Below are positions 23,040 through 32,309 of a DNA stretch of 64,000 nt, in pieces. How positions within the stretch are numbered: position 1 is the stretch's first letter; each line of letters starts with the position of its first letter. Origin of the DNA: Petrolisthes cinctipes (Eukaryota; Arthropoda; Malacostraca; Decapoda; Porcellanidae). The notes below the pieces were generated by a model. It ran no database searches and was not told the origin of the DNA. It worked only from the letters and a program-made list of their open reading frames with translations. The DNA is taken from contig JAWQEG010001559.1 in NCBI GenBank assembly GCA_033782935.1, positions 2,233,001-2,297,000 of the forward strand. Direction: 5' to 3'. The position numbers and the translations under genes are program-made.

Positions 23040-23410
23040 GGCAGTGGACCAGACTAGACATAAAAAATAAAGTAAAAAAAAGTCATTAATCCCTGGGCCA
23101 CGTCATCATGGCGTAGCTGTAGGGACGAGGTGGTGTTGGCCCGTCTCAGGCTCAATGCCACAAGACTAACCCACCTTGAACCTTACTTAAATAGAAGTTT
23201 TCCCCCTCAATGCACATCATGCAACACAATATTGTCTATAAATCATTTATTAATTTTTTCTACAAATTATGAAAATCAAAAAGGAAAATTTAAAAATATT
23301 TTAAACTTAAAAAAATGGCTCTCTCCATCGAAAATATTCTATCAGATAAGAATATTATAAACAAACTGATGAGTTTTCTAAGGGAGACAAAACTTTATGA
23401 CCTTGTATAG
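23028..23410 (+). pseudogene. nLTR-3a ORF2 C-terminus
   Basis: Resumes the nLTR-3a frame after the nLTR-4a insertion: LLWQRQWTRLDI-like sequence, EVVLARLRLNATRLTHLEP, then the C-terminal zinc motif (QCTSCNTILSINHLL, its last Cys lost), and the terminal residues ending at TAG 23408-23410. Several small indels break it. It is duplicated at about 31292-31661. Confidence 0.85.
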
Positions 23411-23412
23411 AT

Positions 23413-23794
23413 TGTGTTACAACCCCAGGTTTGGCTTGTTTATGTCTAAGGGAAGATTTGGGGTTGTGAACATTTAGAGTTATAACTCTGGTAGATATGT
23501 TACTGTAGTCAGTGGAGTTACAACTAATGAAATGAAACAGGAACTTCACTCCACTCCCTCAATGGATGTTTGCCCAGAAAGAATAATGTAAACGAATTAC
23601 TAATGGATTTAACATGTATATTATTACCATCACCAAATAATTACAATATTTACAATAAGACACGACAATAATAGGAATGACGTTAACGTTAACAGACACC
23701 AAATGACACCAATTACCACACCAAATAATAGAACACAACTTGATCAAAGTTTAACAATTTAGAGTACAATAGTACAGAGCTCCTAGAGCAGAAC
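23413..23794. other. unidentified repeat, possibly LTR-derived
   Basis: Begins TGTTACAACCCCAGG right after the nLTR-3a ORF2 stop region, where nLTR-3b instead has its own 3' UTR, so foreign DNA seems to start here. It is AT-rich with no gene. The TGTTAC start recalls the ends of the candidate LTRs at 43519 and 58478, but no matching right end was found. It is duplicated at about 31664-32044. Confidence 0.4.
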
Positions 23795-24055
23795 AGAGAT
23801 GGTATGCAATGGAGTGAGAGTCTATGTCTTCACTACACACACGATATAACAAAAGTTGAGCAAAGTGAACAGAGATGGTAAGTGTGACGGAGTGAAGCCT
23901 GTGCTTCCACTAGATACAATAATATAGCAGGAGCTGAACAGAGATGGTATGCTACAGTGACGGAGTGAAGCCTATGCTTCCACTAGATACAATAATATAG
24001 CAAGAGCTGAACAGAGATGGTATGCTACAGTGACGGAGTGAAGACCGAGCTTTCA
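23795..24055. repeat. minisatellite, about 70-bp unit, four copies
   Basis: The phrase AACAGAGATGGTA recurs at about 23793, 23868, 23938 and 24010, each followed by GGAGTGAAG or GGAGTGAGAG and CTTCCACTAG or CTTCACTAC. Unit length is about 70-76 bp. The second genomic copy at about 32045-32283 stops within the last unit. Confidence 0.8.
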
Positions 24056-24154
24056 CTGCCTTGGGGCTTGCTTGCTTGTTAGATTTATTGGCTATCAACC
24101 AGTGGCATATAACCAAAGGTCATTAAGCCAATGGTTCCATTTTATTATATCAAT

Positions 24155-25765
24155 CTATATCAGGTCATAAAGTTTTGTCTCCCTCAGAAAACTCATCAGT
24201 TTGTTTATAATATTCTTATCATCTGATAGAATATTTTCGATGGTAAGAGGCATTTTTTTAAGTTTGAAATATTGTTTATGTTTTTCTCGTTGACTTTCAT
24301 ATTTTATACAAAAAATTAGTATGTGTGAGATGGAAATTATTATTTTACATGAGGGGCACATGGGTGGAAATTCTCTATTAACATTGGGTTCAAGGTGGGT
24401 GAACCATGTGGCATTGAGCCTGACACGGGCCAACACCACCTCGTCCCTGCGGCTGCGCCTTGATGACGTAGCCCAGGGTTCAATAACTTTTTTTACATTA
24501 TTCCTGATGTCTAATCTGGTCCACTGCCTTTGCCACAGGAGATGAATTCGAGACTTAATGAAGGAAACAAAACACCTGAGATCCGTATGGACTATGCTAA
24601 GGTCAAGATCAACAGTTGATCCGGCAAATATATCAGTCTGTTCATTGCCATAGATACCATAATGTGAAGGTACCCATATTAGCTTGATTGATTTATTGGC
24701 ACAAAACAGCTTACTAACGATATTACCCTGTATTTCGTTGTTAGTTGTATTTAAGGATTTTATAGCTTGAAGTGAACTTAATGAATCAGTAAAGATAACT
24801 ATCCTATCATGGGTCGTCGATAGGGCAAAATCCAAAGCTTTATTAATAGCAAAAAGTTCTGCAAGAAAAATCGATGTATGATTCGGCAGTCTGAATCTTA
24901 ACTGACATTCAGTCGACCACACACCTGCACCCACACATTCATCCGTCTTAGAACCGTCGGTATACAGATGGAAATATGAAAGATGTTTAACAATTATCTC
25001 ACGAAACCTTTGGTGTACCTCCACCTCCGGCACCCGGGATTTAACCCCTGGTAACCAGGAATCCACAATAGTAATAGGGGGTGTTACCCAGGGTGCAATG
25101 TTTACTAAAACCACGGAATCGATTGTTGATAATCCTCTACCGACACACTCTACGAGGTCGTGGAGTCTTGCTCTGAGGGACCTCATGCCAGTGCCCTTCG
25201 GGGCCATGCGATGACCAAGCAGATAACTCGGCCCTTCCGGTGGCCTATCGCCATGGCCCCTAGGCTGCAAATGCCTCACCAAGGCATTACCATGAGGATG
25301 ACTCGGCTCCCCGGGTACCTGAACTTGGGGCCTGGTTCCCATTGGTCTCACGCCAGTGCCCCCTGGGGCGCAGGGGTTCCCGGACGGATGACTCGGTCCC
25401 TCTGCCAGGGGCCTAGCGCCATGGCCCCCCGGGTGCAGTTGCCGTAGCAAGGCATTCCCGGGAAGATGACTCGGCACCCTGGATTTCTTATCACAGTAGA
25501 CTAGAAGTTGTTGATCTCGTCTCAAACGGAGGGGAGGCACTTGTGACTCCACCTCTAGGCACTCGATTCGAGTGCAACGTAGGGATCCAAGACACACACG
25601 CAAACACGCATTCTGCACAACATCCAAACCTTTCAACACAGACTCAGATGCCGAACTATACACTATTGACCCATAATCTACTCTAGATCTAATCAGGAAT
25701 TTATATAGCATTAGCAATGACTTCCTATCTGCTCCCCATTGAGTACCAGAAATGCACTTCAGCAA
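24155..25765 (-). pseudogene. nLTR-3b ORF2 C-terminal half: RT thumb, repeat linker, RNase H, CCHC
   Basis: An uninterrupted 536-residue frame. Residues 1-90 are the RT thumb (GADRKSLLMLYKFLIRSRVDYGS). Residues about 95-196 are a Pro/Gly/His-rich linker of repeated PSH-x2-GN and GGHG-RP words. RNase H follows with FHLYTDGSKTDEC, LAELFAINKAL, IFTDSLSSL and WVPSHYGIYGNEQTDI, so all four acidic positions are kept. The C-terminal zinc motif is CPSCKIIISISHILIFC. The part is open, but the upstream RT is broken, so the element is dead. Confidence 0.9.
25178..25480 (-). repeat. in-frame tandem repeat encoding a Pro/Gly-rich linker
   Basis: Two units of about 165 bp. Each begins around CCGAGTCATC and contains GGGGCCATGGCG followed by GGGCACTGGC, and each encodes a PSH...GNAL.R.L.P.GHG.RP pattern. 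A weaker sub-repeat of about 25 residues is visible within each unit. nLTR-3a has one unit at 16010-16160. It lies between RT thumb and RNase H, where a flexible linker is expected. No counterpart is seen in nLTR-1 or nLTR-4. Confidence 0.8.
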
Positions 25766-26111
25766 ATAGAGTGCTTTTAAACATTTAATATTTAACTGAC
25801 TGACATGGACTCGCCATGTCAGTCGACTGTCAAAATGCAGTCTTAGAAAGTTAGTAGAATTTTAAATAGGTAGGGGGTTGTCACAGATAGTCAGCCGGAT
25901 GTCTGGTTTCTTCCTATGAGTGAAAATAACCCCTACACTCTTTCTTATTGAAAACTTAAAATCCCACTGGAAGCCCCAATTGTGAATCAAATCCAGTGCC
26001 AATTGGATCCGAGTTGCCGAAAACTCTGCATTACAGCTGGAGTGCCATAATGCACAGTCATCGGCGTACAGTGAGTATTTAAGATTTCGAGGAGGAGCTG
26101 GTAGAATGTCA

Positions 26112-26124
26112 TTGATCATACATA
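26112..26124 (+). repeat. target-site duplication, left copy, of nLTR-4f
   Basis: TTGATCATACATA, identical to 26401-26413. Confidence 0.95.
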
Positions 26125-26400
26125 TGTGAGAGGGAACACCCTCTCCTATGTGGAGGAGGCTGGCCTTCTCCACAAAATATGATTTTATGATATTTATGGT
26201 TTTTAGATTTTTATGTCGACGGGTTCTTTTAGTAATCATGTGCTTTTTAGTTTGTGTGTCTTTTAATCATGGTGCCTATCCCCTTCGGGTGTTGATGTTA
26301 TATTAATTATGTAGATGACAATTTTATGTTGGGTGGTATATGACCTAAGTTGTTGCGCCGCCAGATGCTTAGTTGCATCAAAAATTAATCAATCAATCAA
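26125..26400 (+). mobile_element. nLTR-4f: 276-bp 5'-truncated nLTR-4 insertion
   Basis: It starts in the last codons of nLTR-4 ORF2 (GAGGGAACACCCTCTCC), then carries the whole 3' UTR and ends with the (TCAA)n tail. It is flanked by a perfect 13-bp direct repeat. This is a textbook short target-primed reverse transcription product, and it proves that the family 3' end is the TCAA tail. It inserted in the plus orientation into minus-strand nLTR-3b. Confidence 0.95.
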
Positions 26401-26413
26401 TTGATCATACATA
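26401..26413 (+). repeat. target-site duplication, right copy, of nLTR-4f
   Basis: TTGATCATACATA, identical to 26112-26124. Confidence 0.95.
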
Positions 26414-27475
26414 GAAATAAGGTCGGAGACAGAACACTCCCCTGGGGGATCCCATTTGCCTGGACAAATATGTCTCAGAAAGTGACTGTTTCCGAAAAAA
26501 GCTTGACAGAGAAAGTTCTGTCAGAAATGAAGTTCTTAACAAAAAAGAGCAGGTTACCGCGTAATCCTATCGCATATAGTTTCCTGAGGAGGCCATGTCG
26601 CCAAGTCATGTCGTAGGCTTTTTCAATGTCAAAAATACTGCAATCAAAAATTGTTTTTTGGCAAATGCCTCTTGAATTTGAACTTCCAGGTTTTCTAGCT
26701 GATCGAGCGTCTGGCGACCTTTACGGAAGCCACACTGCTCGTCAACCAGCAAATTCCTGGAATTTAAAAAATGCAATAGCCTACGATTAACAATTCGTTC
26801 CATGACCTTGCATAAGCATCTTGTGAGCGCAATAGGGCGATACGATGCAGTCGATCTGGGGTCCCCCCCTCCTTTCGGTATATGAATGACATGTGCAAAG
26901 TGCCACGAGTTTGGAAAGGTTTGACCCCTCCAAATCTCGTTAAACACTTGCAACATCTTGATCATGGAATCATGATCAAGATGCTTTATCATCTCATACC
27001 GAATCTCATCGGGTCCTGTGGATGTCCCACTACAGGCTCCTAGGGCTTGGACAAGCTCTTGCATTGTTAGATCACTGTTGTAATCTACTTCATCTCCTGT
27101 GGCAAAGTCAATATGCTGCAGCTCTGATGTTTCCTTGATGGGCAGGAAAGCTGGATGGTAATTTTCAGAGCTGCTAGCAAAAGAGAACTGCCTAGCGAGG
27201 GCGTTAGCAATGTCTCTAGGTTCGTCATAGTTGATGTTATTAAAAGATATGTTGGTAATTTTATTGGATATTTTTTTCTTAATTAATTTTCTTACAGTGG
27301 ACCAGACTTGGGATATTGATGTTTCACTGTTTATACTAGAGACATTTGGCTTGCCCTAGCTCTCGCAAGTTTATACTTGAGAAAGTTCTCATCACTAATG
27401 TGATTTTTGAAAAGCCTATATGCTCTATTCCTCTCACACAGTACCCTGAGGCAATCTGGCGTCCACCATGGAACT

Positions 27476-28303
27476 CTATGCTTTGCGCTTAGGAATTGTT
27501 GCCATTGCAGCTTTGAGGATATTATCTTGAATATTATTTACTTTATCATCAATGGTTTCTCCAACAATTTCAATATTGACACCCTTTGTGAAGGACACCC
27601 AGTCTGCTTTTTTTACGTTAAATTTAGGTGCTGAAGGCTCTTTAATAGTGTCGCTTTTAAATTTAATCAAAATAGGAAAATGGTAGCTTCCCAATGAGTC
27701 ATCAATGTGTAGCCACTGGCAAGAGGCTGCAATTGATGGGGAGACCAGAGATAGGTCAAGGACGCTAAAATTACCAGTATTATCGTCAACTCTCGTCGGA
27801 CTACCGTCGTTCAGAAGAACCAAATTGGAATAACTGATTAGACCAGCCACCTGTTCCCCCTTTCTATCATCCTGTAGGGAACCCCATAACGTATGATGAG
27901 CATTAAAATCTCCTAAAATTAATTTTCTACAGGGCAGACTGTCCTGTAAATCAAAAACATCATCATAAGTTACTGTAACAAGAGGACAGTAGACAGAACG
28001 GATAGTCAGGTCGGTGCCACCGAATTTTACTCTGCAAGCGACACTTTCCAGAGAAAAATTACAGGGCACATCAGTGAAAGGGAGGGTATGGCGGATGTAG
28101 ATTGCCACTCCACCTCCACCCCTCCCCCCACGGTCCCTCCTAATTAACCTGTAGTTCCGAAGCTGAACAACCTCGTCTTCGACTTGGTCGTTCAGATGAG
28201 TTTCCTGAAGGGCAATAATATCGGCAGCGTAGGAACAAGCCAAAAGTTTGAGTACATTTAATCTAGCTCTAAGACTTCGACAGTTCCATTGGAGTATGGT
28301 TAG
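27476..28303 (-). pseudogene. nLTR-3b endonuclease domain
   Basis: AP-endonuclease domain of ORF2: LQWNCRSLRARLN, ALQETHLNDQ, ILGDFNAHHTLWG (intact here, unlike nLTR-3a), and NTGNFSVLDLSLV. The terminal SDH motif reads SYHFPI, as in nLTR-3a. The frame ends at 27476 because of a 14-nt deletion relative to nLTR-3a after ATIPK. RT sequence follows downstream. Confidence 0.88.
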
Positions 28304-28311
28304 CGCGAAGA

Positions 28312-28837
28312 TTATCGCTGTTTATGGGTTTTTTTGGAGCCTTGTTCGTCTGGCCGAACCCCTGCACTTTCCGGAGACCTCCCTCGGGATGGTTTCGCGA
28401 CGGTAGTCTCCATCACCTGTTCCTCTCCCTGAGTTACAGAGGCAGTCTTCGAACGGCTCGTCTCGCAACGAGCTGGACGACTCCCGGATGTAGGCTTCAT
28501 GGGAGTCACCTGAGCGAGAACATGAGATTTTGAAGCTGATACGGTATCATCAGCTTTGTGGTGCTTCTTTTGTTGGGTTGATTCAAAAATTTCTACTAGT
28601 TTCTTAGTCAAATTTTCTACTTGAAGCATTAATTTGCTTACTTGATCCTTTAATTCTTTAATTTCTTTATCCTTAGCCTGTAAGATCACGTTTACATTAG
28701 TTGCATTAGCAGGAGCAGTGGTGCCAGTCATAGCTGCAGCATCGGAAACTGTGGTAGTTTGGTTAACCCCCTCCACCTTCCTCTTTGCCTCACCATAACT
28801 AACATCATGAGCTCTCATGTATGCCACCCCCCCACCC
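28312..28837 (-). pseudogene. nLTR-3b ORF1 C-terminus
   Basis: From AYMRAHDVSYGEAKRKV to a basic tail ending KTHKQR and TAA, homologous to 11905-12447. It contains the charged coiled-coil-like segment (KDKEIKELKDQVSKLMLQVENL). The zinc knuckles are missing because the element is cut at about 28838 in a C-rich junction. Confidence 0.85.
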
Positions 28838-28842
28838 CCCCA

Positions 28843-31290
28843 ACTGGAACCGCCTTGACGTGGTAGGGGAGCTTGCATGTCTCTCAGATCTGGCGAGCTA
28901 GACTGGAGGGGACTCCGGCCACTGCTCTACCCCCATTTCGGGGAGAGAGGGCTTCCCATGCTAGTAAAGTCGCCAGTGAGAGACCAAACTAAATGGTTCC
29001 CATGCATTAGGCTGCCAGTATAGGCCAACAGTGCAGCTCTCCAGAGGGACTGCCCTCTAGGGGCCGTCCTATGTTGGATGGTTAGGTGTCTGGGCCGGGA
29101 GATGTTGGGGAAGGGGGTCTCAGCACCGTCGTGGGCAAACTTTCGAGCCATTGGGGCTGCTTTTTAAAACGAGTGGCCCCGTGGGGGAAGAGGTACCCCG
29201 CCAATGGCGACCAGCGCTCGGTCCCCTCATCTGCCCGGTAGGTAGTAGCTCTTGGCTCCTGGGGCCAACAACAATAAATTAATGATATATGGATAAAGAA
29301 AAGCCCCAATCTCTTCCACGAGAGGTGGTCGACCAGGCCCTTGAGACGTCACTCTCTGGTCGTGGTAGTATGCAGAAAGCTGCAAATAAGACTAGACCTA
29401 GCAGGTCGGGTGTTGTGTCGACGAACCCTGTTAGCGATTTGGACACGTTAATGTTAACGAATGTACTTGCATCCCTTTCCTATGGCGCTATCCACTCCAT
29501 TTTTAAGTGTTTTGGAGTAGTTCTTCGAATCCGAATCACATATGACAGTGATTGTAGGTCTAATCGGTGCTATATTACTTTCAATACAAATGCTGCTGCC
29601 AAAGCAGCATTTGAGGCAAAAGATTCTCTGACGGTGATGGATACTCATTGTAAAGTTCAGATGATGTGGTCCACCAATGTAGTTGACAGTGACAATGACT
29701 ACTGTCCTAACATCTTTGATGACTCTGTAGAGCATGTCCCAAAGGAACGTCGGGTTCCTACACCCTTTTGGTTTGTGGCTTACTACAGGGAGGGACGTGG
29801 TAACCTTATCCATGCTTCCCGGTATCTGGAGAAAGAAATTCGATTATTACCAATGGGCCACATAAAGAAATATGGTAAGGGCGTTTTATTCAGAGCCAAA
29901 GATCTTACACAGGCCATGATGCTCTTCAAACTCCCCTGTCCTTCTGATAGCATGTTTGAATCTATTAAACCACATCGAACATTTAATTATAGCAAGGGAC
30001 TTATATATAATGACGACCTGTATGAATTCTCTGAATATGACATTCTCGCTATGTGCCCAGACAGTGTCCAACAAGTAACAAAGATGAAAGACAGTAAAAA
30101 TATGATCATTCTCACTTTCTTTGGCTCGCATATCCCAGATCGCATTAACATTAACCCCACCTCTTTTGAGGTGAAGCCTTTTGTTGAGCGTCCCCTACAG
30201 TGTTTCTGTTGTTATGAATTTGGTCATGTGAGGAGGAACTGCAACAACCATTCCCGGTGTGGTAATTGTTCTGCTCTTGACTCACATCTTACTTCTGAGT
30301 GTCGGTCAGAGAGTTACTGCTATTACTGCAGAGATGCTCACCCCTTGCGTTCTCGCCAATGTAAGATGTACCTCCTTGAGCAGGATATCCTCCACTTGGC
30401 TAATACCCAATTTATTAGCATAGGTAGTGCCAGACGGCAACTCAACTTCAGGCGACAGAAGGATGGTGGTGTGAAGACATACGCCTCCTCCCTTCGCCTT
30501 AAATCGGTTGCAGCACCCTCTCAACCCTCTCAAGAGGCAGCTGCTTTTTGCTCTAGTGAGAGCGTTTCTAAGGTTACTCTACATAATAGTTTCTCTGTCT
30601 TGGAAACTTTATCAGACACTCATTCTGGTGACCCTTCAACTGATGACAATTCTCAGACTTTAGCTGAAGGTGTCCATGTAGTAGAGGTTACCCTGCCACA
30701 CACTCTCCAAAAAGAAAACTTAAGTCACCTAAACTGCCAGCGCCTTGGTTTGTGGAGCTACAGTGGCCTGTCCCGCCGGTGGGAGACAGCTCTTGTCCGT
30801 CTCAGCATTGGCCACACATTATTGACTCATGGCTTTTTAATGGAGAGGGCTCACCCTCCCTACTGTGATGATTGTCTGGTCCCTTTGACAGTACGGCATC
30901 TTATTGTCAAGTGTCCCAGCCTAGGTGACCTTCGTCGTAGGCACCTCTCTGAGTACCAGGAGGGTGACGGTTCTTACAGTCTCTCCCAGGTGCTCGGGGA
31001 GGAGGCTTGTAGTGTGGGAGGGAACACCCTCTCCTCTGTGGAGGAGGCTTGCCTTCTCCACAAAATATGATTTTATGATATTTATGGTTTTTTAGATGAT
31101 TTTATGTCTACGGGTTCTTGTAGTAATAATGTGCTTTTTAGTTTGTGTGTCTTTTAATCATGGTGCCAATTCTTTTAGGGTGTTGATGTTTTATTAATAA
31201 TGTAGATGACAATTTTATATTGGACGGTATATGACCTTAGCTGTTGCGCCGCCAGATGCTTAGTTGCATCAAAATTAATCAATCAATCAA
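28843..31290 (+). mobile_element. nLTR-4b: internally deleted nLTR-4 copy
   Basis: It contains the 5' UTR, a complete uninterrupted ORF1 N-terminus and zinc-knuckle region, then joins at about 30735 to the last 112 codons of ORF2, the 3' UTR and the TCAA tail. The join is at a short GCCA identity. Endonuclease, RT and RNase H are absent, so it could move only with help. Confidence 0.9.
29289..31070 (+). CDS. nLTR-4b chimeric ORF: ORF1 fused to ORF2 C-terminus (593 aa)
   Basis: One open frame with no lesion. Residues about 55-110 are RRM-like (TNVLASLSYGAIHSIF, RCYITFNTNAAAKAAF). Residues about 300-360 carry three zinc motifs: CFCCYEFGHVRRNC, CGNCSALDSHLTSEC and CYYCRDAHPLRSRQC. A Ser/Thr-rich part follows. 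From about residue 484 the sequence is the ORF2 C-terminal domain (LGLWSYSGLSRRWETALVRL) with its YCDDCLVPLTVRHLIVKC motif. A one-base indel just before the join puts the two parts in frame. Whether it is expressed is unknown. It is also the best guide to the undamaged ORF1 of this family. Confidence 0.85.
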   Translation: MDKEKPQSLPREVVDQALETSLSGRGSMQKAANKTRPSRSGVVSTNPVSDLDTLMLTNVLASLSYGAIHSIFKCFGVVLRIRITYDSDCRSNRCYITFNTNAAAKAAFEAKDSLTVMDTHCKVQMMWSTNVVDSDNDYCPNIFDDSVEHVPKERRVPTPFWFVAYYREGRGNLIHASRYLEKEIRLLPMGHIKKYGKGVLFRAKDLTQAMMLFKLPCPSDSMFESIKPHRTFNYSKGLIYNDDLYEFSEYDILAMCPDSVQQVTKMKDSKNMIILTFFGSHIPDRININPTSFEVKPFVERPLQCFCCYEFGHVRRNCNNHSRCGNCSALDSHLTSECRSESYCYYCRDAHPLRSRQCKMYLLEQDILHLANTQFISIGSARRQLNFRRQKDGGVKTYASSLRLKSVAAPSQPSQEAAAFCSSESVSKVTLHNSFSVLETLSDTHSGDPSTDDNSQTLAEGVHVVEVTLPHTLQKENLSHLNCQRLGLWSYSGLSRRWETALVRLSIGHTLLTHGFLMERAHPPYCDDCLVPLTVRHLIVKCPSLGDLRRRHLSEYQEGDGSYSLSQVLGEEACSVGGNTLSSVEEACLLHKI

Positions 31291-31291
31291 A

Positions 31292-31661
31292 TCCTGAGGC
31301 AAAGGCAGTGGACCAGACTAGACATAAAAAATAAAGTAAAAAAAAGTAATTAATCCCTGGGCCACGTCATCATGGCGTAGCTGTAGGGACGAGGTGGTGT
31401 TGGCCCGTCTCAGGCTCAATGCCACAAGACTAACCCACCTTGAACCTTACTTAAATAGAAGTTTTCCCCCTCAATGCACATCATGCAACACAATACTGTC
31501 TATAAATCATTTATTAATTTTTTGTACAAATTATGAAAATTAAAAAATATTTTAAACTTAAAAAAATGGCTCTCTCCATTGAAAATACTCTATCAGATAA
31601 GAATATTATAAACAAACTGATGAGTTTTCTGAGGGAGACAAAACTTTATGATCTTGTATAG
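31292..31661 (+). pseudogene. nLTR-3 ORF2 C-terminus, second copy
   Basis: Duplicate of 23028-23410 with a few differences, for example TCCTGAGGCAAA in place of TCCTGTGGCAAA. It encodes EVVLARLRLNATRLTHLEP and the damaged C-terminal zinc motif. It marks the same insertion site as nLTR-4a. Confidence 0.85.
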
Positions 31662-31663
31662 AT

Positions 31664-32044
31664 TGTGTTACAACCCCAGGTTCTGCTTGTTTATGTCTAA
31701 GGAAAGATTTGGGGTTGTGAACATTTAGAGTTATAACTCTGGTAGATATGTTACTGTAGTCAGTGGAGTTACAACTAATGAAATGAAACAGGAACTTCAC
31801 TCCACTCCCTCAATGGATGTTTGCCCAGAAAGAATAATGTAAACGAATTACTAATGGATTTAACATGTATATTATTACCATCACCAAATAATTACAATAT
31901 TTACAATAAGACACGACAATAATAGGAATGACGTTAACGTTAACAGACACCAAATGACACCAATTACCACACCAAATAATAGAACACAACTTGATCAAAG
32001 TTTAACAATTTAGAGTACAATAGTACAGAGCTCCTAGAGCAGAA
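31664..32044. other. second copy of the unidentified repeat at 23413
   Basis: Nearly identical to 23413-23794, starting TGTTACAACCCCAGG. No gene is seen. Confidence 0.6.
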
Positions 32045-32283
32045 CAGAGATGGTATGCAATGGAGTGAGAGTCTATGTCTTCACTACACACACGATATAA
32101 CAAAAGTTGAGCAAAGTGAACAGAGATGGTAAGTGTGACGGAGTGAAGCCTGTGCTTCCACTAGATACAATAATATAGCAGGAGCTGAACAGAGATGGTA
32201 TGCTACAGTGACGGAGTGAAGCCTATGCTTCCACTAGATACAATAATATAGCAAGAGCTGAACAGAGATGGTATGCTACAGTG
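32045..32283. repeat. minisatellite, second copy
   Basis: Same AACAGAGATGGTA-containing units of about 70 bp as at 23795-24055, cut at GCTACAGTGA. It then changes through a short AT-rich patch into nLTR-4c. Confidence 0.8.
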
Positions 32284-32309
32284 ATATTTATTATGATATT
32301 TATTAAAAA

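Larger units (their letters stand above)
11099..23412 (+). mobile_element. nLTR-3a: I-like non-LTR retrotransposon, interrupted twice
   Basis: Pieces on one strand and in order: ORF1 11099-12447, ORF2 endonuclease and RT 12453-14720, linker and RNase H 16010-16797, and RNase H end plus CCHC 23028-23410. The gaps are filled by an LTR-retrotransposon remnant (14721-16009, replacing about 490 bp of RT thumb relative to nLTR-3b) and by nLTR-4a (16798-23027, a clean insertion). The order of events is therefore nLTR-3a first, then the other two. Comparison with nLTR-3b (24066-28842, opposite strand) supports every junction. Confidence 0.88.
25800..27250 (-). pseudogene. nLTR-3b reverse transcriptase, interrupted
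   Basis: In element order: DIANALARQ linker, GPDEIRYEMIKHL, NEIWRGQTFPNSWHFAHVI, SYRPIALTRCLCKVMERIVN, CGFRKGRQTLDQLENL, then frameshifts near 26640, FVQANGI-type sequence, the nLTR-4f insertion at 26125-26400, and then YADDCALWHSS. It continues to about 25810, where the palindrome ACATGGCGAGTCCATGT recurs. Frameshifts plus the insertion inactivate it. Confidence 0.88.
24066..28842 (-). mobile_element. nLTR-3b: minus-strand copy of nLTR-3, 5' truncated in ORF1
   Basis: It ends at 24066-24080 in a tail reading (AAGC)n on the element strand and is cut at about 28842 inside ORF1, where a C run meets the 5' UTR of nLTR-4b. It contains the ORF1 C-terminus, endonuclease, RT, linker repeats, RNase H and CCHC. 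A 276-bp nLTR-4f insertion lies in the RT. It lies in opposite orientation to nLTR-3a with about 0.65 kb between their 3' ends. Confidence 0.88.
28843..32283 (+). repeat. second copy of the nLTR-4a locus (segmental duplication, internally deleted)
   Basis: From the nLTR-4 5' UTR through ORF1, the end of ORF2, the tail, the nLTR-3 right flank and the unrelated sequence beyond it, this matches 16798-24033 apart from one deletion of about 3.8 kb and scattered substitutions. The flank beyond the element is shared, so it is a duplicated locus and not an independent insertion. The left junction lies in a C run inside nLTR-3b; the right junction (GCTACAGTGA) lies inside a minisatellite unit. Confidence 0.88.

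Noticed and set aside
23413..24033. Complete LTR starting TGTTACAACCCC
   Set aside because: No matching ACA end with a target duplication was found, and no polyadenylation signal at the expected place; kept as an unidentified repeat.
23795..24055. CRISPR-like array
   Set aside because: The 70-bp units are contiguous tandem repeats without unique spacers, in a eukaryotic context.
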